Source: JBJXHB01 sp046160725 (GTDB lineage Bacteria > Pseudomonadota > Gammaproteobacteria > Burkholderiales > Burkholderiaceae_C). Taken from it: a stretch of DNA of 29,728 bases. The position numbers and the translations under genes are program-made. The stretch spans positions 1-29,728 of the forward strand of contig JBJXHB010000357.1 of the NCBI GenBank assembly GCA_046160725.1. Direction: 5' to 3'. This document shows positions 23,602 through 29,728 of the stretch, one piece after another. The notes beneath the pieces were generated by a model. That model was not told where the DNA came from, searched no databases, and saw only the letters and a list, made by a program, of their open reading frames with translations. The stretch's first letter is position 1; every line of letters begins with the position of its first letter.

Positions 23602-24615
23602 ATGCCCATGGACGCACTGTCGCTTCGTCGCCTGGCCACTGGCTTGGCGCTGCTGATATCCACCACCGCGACCCTGGCCGGCGAGATCGTGGACGCGGTC
23701 TACGTCACCGCTGCGCAGGCGCGCGGCGCCATCGTCTGGGATGTTCGCGACACGAAGTCCTACGCTGAAGGCCACTTGCCAGGCTCGATCAACATGGGCG
23801 ACGTTGCCGCCATCCTGCGCGACCCGACCCGCGAGGACTGGCTGCCGATGGCACAGCTGCAGGAGGTGCTCGGGCGCGCCGGCATCGACCTGTACAACCG
23901 CGAGGTCATCGTCTACAGCCGCACCGGCGACCCGAATCCCTATTGGGTTCAGAACGGGCTAAGGCATTTCGGTGCGAAGGCGAGCAGGGTCTTCCACGGC
24001 GGGCTCGACGCCTGGCAGGCCGCCGGGCTACCGGTCAGCAGAGAGGCGGCCACCCGGCCGCCGCTGGCGCTTTCGTTGTCGTCGGCCAATGGCGACTTGA
24101 TGACCACGCCCGAGATGCTCCAACGGCTCAGGGCCGGCCGGCTGCAACTCGTCGACGCCCGCACACCAAGGGAATTCTCAGGTGACGACGTGCGCGCGAT
24201 CCGCGGCGGCCATATTCCCGGCGCCGTGAACCTGCCTTTCGAGAACAACTGGGTCGACCCGGAGACATCCACCAAGCTGGCCAACAAGCAGGTGACCAGC
24301 CGCGCCGGCATGAGCCTGAAGTCGGCGGACGATCTGCGCGATCTGTACGCCGGACTCGACCGCGACAAAGAGGTCGTCGTCTATTGCCAGAGCGGCGTGC
24401 GCGCCGCCGTGACGGCCAGTGTCCTGCGTGAACTCGGGTTCCGCGACGTCAAGGTCTACGAGCCGAGCTGGCTTGGCTACGCCGGCGTGCTGAGCGCACC
24501 GGCGGAGCGCGAGGTGTTCCTGAACGTTGGCGCGCTCAACGGGCGCATCGCGGGCCTGCAAGGCAAGGTGGCTGAGCTGGAAGCCGAGCTGCTGCGCCTG
24601 AAGGCACCACGTTGA
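23602..24615 (+). CDS. Periplasmic tandem-rhodanese sulfurtransferase
   Basis: The 337-residue precursor (ATG 23602; 23608 also possible) has a Sec signal ending near residue 26 (TATLAG). Two rhodanese domains follow. In the first (about 33-148) the active-loop position reads VYSRTGD, with Ser106 where a catalytic Cys belongs, so this domain is probably inactive. The second (about 166-303) has Cys262 in VVYCQSGVRAA, a complete six-residue loop, and EHIPGA-like HIPGAVNLPF. The C-terminal 30 residues are a heptad-like coiled coil (GRIAGLQGKVAELEAELLRL), perhaps for oligomerisation. Rhodaneses transfer sulfane sulfur from thiosulfate or persulfides to thiols or cyanide. The gene is followed at once by a small lipoprotein gene. 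Confidence 0.88.
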   Translation: MPMDALSLRRLATGLALLISTTATLAGEIVDAVYVTAAQARGAIVWDVRDTKSYAEGHLPGSINMGDVAAILRDPTREDWLPMAQLQEVLGRAGIDLYNREVIVYSRTGDPNPYWVQNGLRHFGAKASRVFHGGLDAWQAAGLPVSREAATRPPLALSLSSANGDLMTTPEMLQRLRAGRLQLVDARTPREFSGDDVRAIRGGHIPGAVNLPFENNWVDPETSTKLANKQVTSRAGMSLKSADDLRDLYAGLDRDKEVVVYCQSGVRAAVTASVLRELGFRDVKVYEPSWLGYAGVLSAPAEREVFLNVGALNGRIAGLQGKVAELEAELLRLKAPR

Positions 24616-24633
24616 ATGACCGGGGGCCCCATC

Positions 24634-24882
24634 ATGCTGCAAGCAATTGCCCTCGTTTTGGCTGCTGCGCTGACCGGTACGCTCGCTGGCTGCGAAAGGA
24701 TGAAGGCTCAGGGCGACGTGCCGACCTATCCGGACAGCAAGCTCGAGGCGATGCGCGCCGTGACCGGATCAGCGTTGCCCCATGATCCTCATCGGGCAGG
24801 TGACCTGGCGCCGGCGGGCGGGCCAACGGTACGTCCGGCTTCTGCCGCATCGGCTTCGTCCACTGCGCGTCCAAGCCCGTAG
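24634..24882 (+). CDS. Small putative lipoprotein
   Basis: This is an 82-residue reading frame directly after the rhodanese gene. The ATG at 24634 has a run of G residues 8-12 bases upstream; an ATG at 24616, touching the rhodanese stop, would add six residues. The N-terminus is hydrophobic and ends in LAGC, a lipobox, but lacks the usual basic residue. The following 30 residues (ERMKAQGDVPTYPDSKLEAM) look protein-like, whereas the last third is Ala/Pro/Ser-rich and could be readthrough of a decayed 3' end. Close coupling suggests a helper of the rhodanese. No known family is recognised. Confidence 0.5.
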   Translation: MLQAIALVLAAALTGTLAGCERMKAQGDVPTYPDSKLEAMRAVTGSALPHDPHRAGDLAPAGGPTVRPASAASASSTARPSP

Positions 24883-25465
24883 GCCGAACCGGCAAGGATG
24901 GTCCATTGCTGCCTGAAGTTCCAGTCAGCACGGGTCACCCGGCTGCGCCCGGTGCTGGCGGGGCTGGGGCATTGCGGATGGTGGGCCGCCGACAGCATAG
25001 GCCGCCGCAGTAGGGAGCCGGGAGGGGGCTCCCCGGCTCGGATCGGGATCGCGCCCGCCCGCATACCGCCTCCCAACCCCCTGCGACCACCATCGAGGAC
25101 TTCGCAGGGACCCACGCCGGAAGCAGGATGGCCAGCGTGCCATCCGGCACCGGCGGCGCCGCCGCGAGATCGTCAAGCGCCTCCTTCGGTTCCGCAAGGT
25201 CGTGGGTGGGGGTCGCGAGCGGGCGGGCAGGCGATCCGAGCCGACGAACCTGAGCGCGCAGCGCGATGTGAGGAGGGCCCCGCGCTGCAAGCGCGGGGTC
25301 GAAATGCGGACGAGCATTTCGACAGCCGGGCGCGCAGCGCCCGGCCGAGGCAGCTCGCCTGGACGAGCCGATCGCGTGCCCCTACCCACGGCCTTGCCGC
25401 AGCGGTCGTCGAACGCGTGTCCCCTTGCGACGCAGCCGCACCGCCGCTCAAGAGGCGCACATCCC
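24883..25465. other. Gene-poor stretch with palindromes
   Basis: About 580 bases with no reading frame that looks like a real protein on either strand. The frames present have the Arg/Pro/Ala composition expected of random GC-rich DNA. One minus-strand stretch near 25090-25200 (containing PDGTLAILLPAW) reads a little more like protein and could be a gene remnant, but no family is recognised. The clearest structure is the hairpin cluster at 25254-25368. Confidence 0.6.
25254..25368. repeat. Cluster of consecutive perfect hairpins
   Basis: Five inverted repeats in a row, nearly without gaps. They are a 4-bp stem with GCA loop (25254-25264), a 9-bp stem CCCCGCGCT with GCA loop (25278-25298), and a 10-bp stem GTCGAAATGC with 6-base loop (25298-25323). 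A 9-bp stem GCCGGGCGC with GCA loop (25325-25345) and a 5-bp stem (25353-25368) follow. The three long ones have no mismatch. No T-tract follows on either strand, so they are not simple terminators. They could be REP-like elements or a structured RNA. Confidence 0.6.
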
Positions 25466-25494
25466 AAAGAAAGCGGCCGCACGTTGGCGGCCGC
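25466..25494 (-). terminator. Rho-independent terminator of the TonB-dependent receptor gene
   Basis: On the minus strand, about 40 bases after the receptor stop, GCGGCCGC, a six-base loop (CAACGT) and GCGGCCGC are followed by TTTCTTT. This is the only clear stem plus T-tract in the window. Confidence 0.75.
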
Positions 25495-25535
25495 AGCAGG
25501 CAGACCCGACAGCGCAGCCGCAGCCGCGCCCGCGG

Positions 25536-28500
25536 TCAGAACTCGTACTTCAGCGTCACCTGCGCCGACCACTGGCTCTCGCCGCGGGTCTGGCGCACCT
25601 GCACCGACTCGGGACCACCGGTGAAGGTGCTGTAGATGTACTTGCCGTCGGCCGTCAGGCCCTTGTAGTTGACGAAACTGCGGGCCTGGGCACCGTCGGA
25701 CTGGAACAGCACCTCCTCGATGCGACCCCAGCGCTTGTTGATCAGGTTGCCGAAATTCAGGATGTCCAGGCTGATCACCCCCTTGTGCTTGGCCATGAAG
25801 CCCGGCAGCTCCTGGCTCAGGCGCAGGTCGAAGCTGTTGACGAAGCCCGTGCGGCTGCCGTTGCGCTGCACGACCTTGCCCTTGGCCGCGGACAGCTCGG
25901 CATTGGCATCGACGGTGGCCCAGAAGCGGGCCTCGTCCGTCGCGCCGCCGGCGAACACCACCTCGCCGGAGCCCGGCGCGCGCGGGATGTACATCAGGTC
26001 GTTGCCGGCCAGGCCGTCGCCGTTCAGGTCGTTGTTGTAGGTCCAGCTGAAGGGCTTGCCGGCACGGCCCTCCCAGAACAAGCCGACGCTGGACTTGTAC
26101 TTGCCGATGAAGGCCTGCTGCCAGGTCACCGCGGCGCTGAAGCGGTCGCGGGTCAGGTAGGCCGAGTTGGCGGTCACCTCCTCGTTCGGGTTGAACACCG
26201 AACGGCCGCGCCAGTTCGACAGCGCCACCGACGAGGTCAGCGGGCTGACCTCCTTGGCGTTGCTGCGGCTGTAGGCCGCGTTCCACTGCAGGCCCGGCAG
26301 CGGGCGCTGCGACAGCGACAGCGTCAGCACGTCGGCGCTGCCCTGGCTGGTGGGCAGCGCCAGCACCACGTTGGAGAAGGCGCTGTTGCTCAGGGCGCGT
26401 GAGCGCACCGTGCCGGCGCCGCAGGTCTGGGTGGTGCCGGTGGTGGTCCAGCAGTTGGTGTCCTGGCCGGCGGCGTTGTAGTACAGCTCGCGGCCGTCGG
26501 TGGCCGAGGTGCGCATCACCGGCCCCAGGTTCAGGTGCTGGTAGTAGATGCCCTTGTTGACCTTGGTGTAGAGCCATTCCGCACCGAACACCAGGCCGGC
26601 AAAGGGCAGGTCGGTGTCCAGCGCCAGGTTGGCCTTCCAGACCGAGGGCTGGCGCAGGTCCGGATGCAGGATGTCGACCCCTGGTGACGGCGGGTTGCCG
26701 CCGGGCCGGGGCTGGTTGTCCGGGTTGGCCGAGAAGATGCCGGTGGTGCAGGCCGCGCGGTTGACGCCGCCGATCAGCTCGCTGCCGGAGCCGCAGCCGA
26801 TGAAGCCGACCGCAATGCCGGTGTTGGAGTAGGGGTTGGACAGCCACACATTGGCCGCCTGGCCCTCGAACAGGCCGATGCCGCCGCGCACCTGGCGCCG
26901 GGTGTTCTTGTCACCCAGGTTGAGGTTGAAGCCCACGCGCGGCTGCACCAGCTGCTTGCCGTCCAGCGTCACCGAGTTGTCGTAGCCGAAGCCGCCGGTC
27001 TGCGCCGTGTTGTTGCCGGCGTTGCCCGGCACCACGGCGGCGGCCACGGCGGCGTTCTTCAGCGGCTTGTCGGGCATGCCGGTGGTGTCCACCCGCAGGC
27101 CCAGCGTCATCGTCAGCTGCTTGTTGACGGCCCAGGTGTCCTGCACGAACAGGCCGGTGTTGTTCAGGCGCCAGCGGGCCACGCCGTCATCCAGCGTCCG
27201 GCCGGCCAGCGGCAGCTGGGCCTGGTAGGCGCTGGGGAAGCCGTTGCGGAAGTTCTCCAGCACCGCCGACTCGATCTCCTGCGTGGTGGCGGTGGCGCAG
27301 TTGATGGGCTGGTTGTTGTTGAAGGCGTAGTTGCGGTTGGACTCGCACTGGAACTTGTACTGGCCGTTGGCGTCCTGCAGGAAGGCGTTGTAGATCTCGT
27401 TGCTGGACAGGTCGGCGCCGAACTTCAGCTCATGCGCGCCCAGCGTCCAGTTGGCGCCCAGGTAGGCGTCGCTGGTGTTGGTGCGCAGCAGGTTGAAGTG
27501 GCGGCTGCGCTCGGTACCGATCCACAGCGTGCGCTCCAGGCTGGACACCCCGGGCGGGGTGGCGCCGGTGAAGTCGAAGGCGATGGCCGGCAGCCGCGCG
27601 TTGTTGTTGTGCAGCTGCTCATAGTCGCGCTTGGACAGGCGCACCTCGGTGGACAGGTTCGGCGTCCAGTCGGCGAACCACTGACCGACCAGCGTCTCGA
27701 TGGTCTTGGCCTGGGCATACCAGTGCGAGCTGAGCGACAGCGAGCGGGTGCCGAAGTTCGGGAAGAACGGCTCGCTCTGGTCGGTCAGCGTGTAGCGCAG
27801 GTTGGCGCGGTGGTTGTCGTTGATGGTCCAGTCCAGCTTCAGCAGCGTGTCCTTGACCGTCACCGCCACGCCCTTGGGCACGGTGGAGCCGCCGGCATCG
27901 AAGCCATACTGGGTGCTGGCGATGCTGCGGATGGCGTCGATGGCGCTCTGGGTGATGCCGACGTTGGTCTGCGGCGAGCCGATCGGGCCGAAGTCCGGGC
28001 TGGTGCGCGAGCTGAACAGCTCCTCGTAGCCGGCAAAGAAGAACAGCTTGTCCTTGATGATCGGCCCGCCCAGCAGGAAGCCCTTGGTGTCCTCCTTGAA
28101 GCTGGGCGCCGTGGTGTAGCCGCCGGTGGTGCGGTTGAAGCGGTCGCCGGCCATCGAGGTGTCGCGGTACACGTAGTACAGCGCGCCCTTGAGGTCGTTG
28201 GTACCGCTCTTGGTGACGGCGTTGATGTTGGCGCCGGTGTAGCCCTTCTGGGTGACGTCGTAGTTGCTGAGGTTGACCTGGACCGACTGGATGGCGTCGA
28301 TGGAGATCGGCTGCTTCAGCGTGGGCAGGTTGTTGCTCTCAATACCGAAGGTGTCGTTGATGGTGACGCCGTCGATGGTGATGGAGTTGAAGCGAATGTT
28401 CTGGCCGGCCGCGGAGATCTCGCCGCGCTCCTTGTCCGTCTGGGCCAGGCGCGGGTCGGTGCGGGCATAGTCCTGCAGGTTGCGCTGCACCGAGGCCAGG

Positions 28501-28964
28501 GCGTTGATCTCGCGGCTGCCGATGTTGGTGCCGCTGCCCATGCTGGCGCGGTTGAAGCGCTCGTTGTCCAGGCGGCCGGTGACCTCGACCCGGGCCGTGC
28601 CCAGGACCGAGTCCAGGGCCGTGGTCTCGGCCAGGGCGAGGAAGACATCGCTGCGGCGATCGGTCAGCCCGCCACGGCTGACGGTGATGGTGTAGGGGCC
28701 GCCGGCGCGCAACCCGCGCAGCTGCCAGCGGCCGTCGGCATCGGCCACCGCGCGGCCGACGCTGCCGGACTCCACATGCAGCACCTCGACCGTGGCGCCG
28801 GCGGCGGGGCTGCCGTCGGCGTTGCTGACCCGGCCGGAGACCGACGACGTGGTGGTCTGGGCCGCCACCGGCACGGCGGCGACGATGGCCACCACGGCGG
28901 CGCTCAGCGCCGACAGCGGAAAGGCGGACAGGTTCTGGGGTTCAAAGGCGCGGCGCAGGCTCAT
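25536..28964 (-). CDS. Oar-like TonB-dependent outer-membrane receptor
   Basis: The 1142-residue precursor starts at ATG 28964, seven bases after an AGGAG site; a further upstream in-frame ATG lacks this. The signal peptide ends near AAQ (residue 36). Residues 40-125 are a carboxypeptidase-regulatory-like beta-sandwich (SVSGRVSNADGSPAAGATVE, GLRAGGPYTITV). Residues about 135-265 form the plug (ITIDGVTINDTFG; QSVQVNLSNYDV; GANINAVTKSGTNDLKGALYY). The rest is the barrel, ending in the terminal aromatic residue VTLKYEF needed for outer-membrane assembly. The domain order and sequence style match the Oar/OmpA-related receptor family. The substrate is unknown; large oligomers, peptides or exported proteins are proposed for relatives. 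It is a single-gene unit with its own terminator. Confidence 0.93.
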   Translation of the reverse strand: MSLRRAFEPQNLSAFPLSALSAAVVAIVAAVPVAAQTTTSSVSGRVSNADGSPAAGATVEVLHVESGSVGRAVADADGRWQLRGLRAGGPYTITVSRGGLTDRRSDVFLALAETTALDSVLGTARVEVTGRLDNERFNRASMGSGTNIGSREINALASVQRNLQDYARTDPRLAQTDKERGEISAAGQNIRFNSITIDGVTINDTFGIESNNLPTLKQPISIDAIQSVQVNLSNYDVTQKGYTGANINAVTKSGTNDLKGALYYVYRDTSMAGDRFNRTTGGYTTAPSFKEDTKGFLLGGPIIKDKLFFFAGYEELFSSRTSPDFGPIGSPQTNVGITQSAIDAIRSIASTQYGFDAGGSTVPKGVAVTVKDTLLKLDWTINDNHRANLRYTLTDQSEPFFPNFGTRSLSLSSHWYAQAKTIETLVGQWFADWTPNLSTEVRLSKRDYEQLHNNNARLPAIAFDFTGATPPGVSSLERTLWIGTERSRHFNLLRTNTSDAYLGANWTLGAHELKFGADLSSNEIYNAFLQDANGQYKFQCESNRNYAFNNNQPINCATATTQEIESAVLENFRNGFPSAYQAQLPLAGRTLDDGVARWRLNNTGLFVQDTWAVNKQLTMTLGLRVDTTGMPDKPLKNAAVAAAVVPGNAGNNTAQTGGFGYDNSVTLDGKQLVQPRVGFNLNLGDKNTRRQVRGGIGLFEGQAANVWLSNPYSNTGIAVGFIGCGSGSELIGGVNRAACTTGIFSANPDNQPRPGGNPPSPGVDILHPDLRQPSVWKANLALDTDLPFAGLVFGAEWLYTKVNKGIYYQHLNLGPVMRTSATDGRELYYNAAGQDTNCWTTTGTTQTCGAGTVRSRALSNSAFSNVVLALPTSQGSADVLTLSLSQRPLPGLQWNAAYSRSNAKEVSPLTSSVALSNWRGRSVFNPNEEVTANSAYLTRDRFSAAVTWQQAFIGKYKSSVGLFWEGRAGKPFSWTYNNDLNGDGLAGNDLMYIPRAPGSGEVVFAGGATDEARFWATVDANAELSAAKGKVVQRNGSRTGFVNSFDLRLSQELPGFMAKHKGVISLDILNFGNLINKRWGRIEEVLFQSDGAQARSFVNYKGLTADGKYIYSTFTGGPESVQVRQTRGESQWSAQVTLKYEF

Positions 28965-29178
28965 CGGTATCTCCTGGAGTCGGACTTCGCGACGTGTCAC
29001 GCCGCGGTCATGTTCGGTTGGCTATAGCAACAAATGTACCGACGCGCTACCGTGGGAAGCTTCGGGTTTTCAGTGTCTGTTGCGGTGTGGCCAAGCACGA
29101 TGCCGGCGCCAGATGTCAACGGTCTGACAGCGTCGCTCCCGAGCCACAACTGACCGACCGCCGGCCACGGCGCACGGC

Positions 29179-29728
29179 TCAGCCGGGTGCCAGGCCCTGC
29201 TGCCGGCCCCAGCCGTCGATGCGCTGCAGGGCTTGCTGGCGGGCCGCCGCCGGCAGGAAGGACGCCTGGGCCGCCAGGCGCTGCATGCGCAGCAGGTCGA
29301 CCCAGCCCAGGCCGGCCTGTGCAACCACCGCCTGGACCTCGGACGACGGCGTCACCAGCGACATCAGCCGGTTGTCCGAATGCACCGACAGCGACACGCC
29401 GGCCGCCCACAGTGCACGTATCGGGTGCGTGGCCAGCGACGCCGCCGCACCGGTGTGGATATTGCTGGTGGGGCAGACCTCCAGGTGGGTGCCGTGCGCG
29501 GCCAGCTCGGCCGACAGCGCGGGCCAGGACGGCGTGCCGAGCAGGTCGGCCAGCCGCACGCCATGGCCGATACGCGCCGCACCCAGGCGCACCGCTTCCA
29601 GCACCCGCTCACCGGCGTCGGATTCGCCGGCATGCAGCGTCAGCGCCAGGCCGCCGTCCAGGGCCATGCGCAGCGCCCGGGCATGGTCGCCGGGCGGATG
29701 GCCGCGCTCGGCGCCGGCCAGGTCGAAG
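29179..29728 (-). CDS. Adenosine deaminase, C-terminal part (start outside window)
   Basis: 183 residues up to the stop are visible; the N-terminus lies beyond the window edge. The frame is open to the edge (DLAGAERGHPPGDHARALRM precedes the first internal Met). Signature elements of the adenosine/AMP deaminase barrel are present: HAGES (zinc-site His and catalytic Glu region), RIGHGVRL, EVCPTSN and SVHSDNRLMS, where the Asp is the last metal ligand. The enzyme converts adenosine to inosine and would complement the nucleotidase/thymidine phosphorylase operon 9 kb away in nucleoside use. The family also contains adenine deaminases, and the residues that decide this are partly outside the window. 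A 214-bp gap separates it from the receptor gene; no terminator is evident there. Confidence 0.9.
   Translation of the reverse strand, partial: FDLAGAERGHPPGDHARALRMALDGGLALTLHAGESDAGERVLEAVRLGAARIGHGVRLADLLGTPSWPALSAELAAHGTHLEVCPTSNIHTGAAASLATHPIRALWAAGVSLSVHSDNRLMSLVTPSSEVQAVVAQAGLGWVDLLRMQRLAAQASFLPAAARQQALQRIDGWGRQQGLAPG

Noticed and set aside
24925..26847. Minus-strand open frame of about 640 codons overlapping the 3' end of the TonB-dependent receptor gene
   Set aside because: Runs in another frame of a clear receptor barrel and has biased Arg/Gln/Gly composition.
29114..29119. TTGACA on the minus strand as -35 of the TonB-dependent receptor gene
   Set aside because: No acceptable -10 at 16-18 bp spacing, and it lies about 150 bases before the start codon.
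1..29728. CRISPR arrays, tRNA or rRNA genes, complete insertion sequences
   Set aside because: No regularly spaced direct repeats, cloverleaf or rRNA-like sequence, or transposase was seen in reading both strands.

Overview
The window is very GC-rich (roughly 70%). Its protein families (Oar-like TonB-dependent receptor, FIST plus GGDEF/EAL pair, Sox proteins, isoquinoline-oxidoreductase-type molybdenum hydroxylase) suggest a chromosomal segment of a betaproteobacterium, probably of the Burkholderiales (Rubrivivax/Leptothrix/Ideonella-like). This placement rests on protein style alone; no rRNA or tRNA gene is visible. Both ends cut through genes.

Layout. (1) 1-4.8 kb, plus strand: the tail of an OmpA-domain envelope protein coupled to an exported caspase-like protein, then a FIST-domain sensor followed by a PAS-GGDEF-EAL c-di-GMP enzyme. 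(2) 4.8-7.2 kb, minus strand: a glutathione peroxidase, then a Tat/lipoprotein nitroreductase overlapping a TetR repressor gene. The gap before the nitroreductase holds a good sigma70 promoter interleaved with two copies of a 16-bp palindrome, which looks like an autoregulated TetR switch. (3) 7.3-8.9 kb: a receiver protein with an uncharacterised N-terminal domain (plus) and a glutathione S-transferase (minus). (4) 9.0-15.5 kb, minus strand: iorA-like, iorB-like, soxX, soxY, soxZ, soxA, then a phospholipase-D-family lipoprotein. (5) 15.6-19.5 kb, minus strand: UshA-type nucleotidase, thymidine phosphorylase and an arylformamidase-like hydrolase. (6) 19.6-24.9 kb: a soluble PAS-PAS-histidine kinase-receiver hybrid (plus), a membrane-anchored winged-helix/TPR regulator (minus), and a divergent periplasmic double rhodanese with a small lipoprotein (plus). 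(7) 24.9-25.5 kb: gene-poor DNA with a cluster of perfect hairpins. (8) 25.5-29.7 kb, minus strand: a large Oar-like TonB-dependent receptor with its own terminator, and the C-terminal part of an adenosine deaminase.

The most unusual locus is region 4. A molybdenum hydroxylase pair (2Fe-2S subunit and molybdopterin subunit) is translationally coupled (TGATG) to soxX, and soxX to soxY, in one run with soxZ and soxA; soxB and soxCD are not in the window. SoxY lacks the canonical C-terminal GGCGG carrier motif and ends in AACVD. A 159-bp MITE-like palindromic element, flanked by a TCA duplication, lies exactly between soxY and soxZ. Removing it leaves soxY and soxZ one nucleotide apart. It also places a basic-plus-hydrophobic reading frame in phase with soxZ. 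This may be a repurposed Sox carrier module working with a molybdenum hydroxylase, or a Sox thiosulfate system whose SoxB is encoded elsewhere.

Other links: UshA, DeoA and adenosine deaminase fit nucleotide/nucleoside scavenging. FIST/GGDEF-EAL, the receiver protein and the hybrid kinase make the region rich in signalling.
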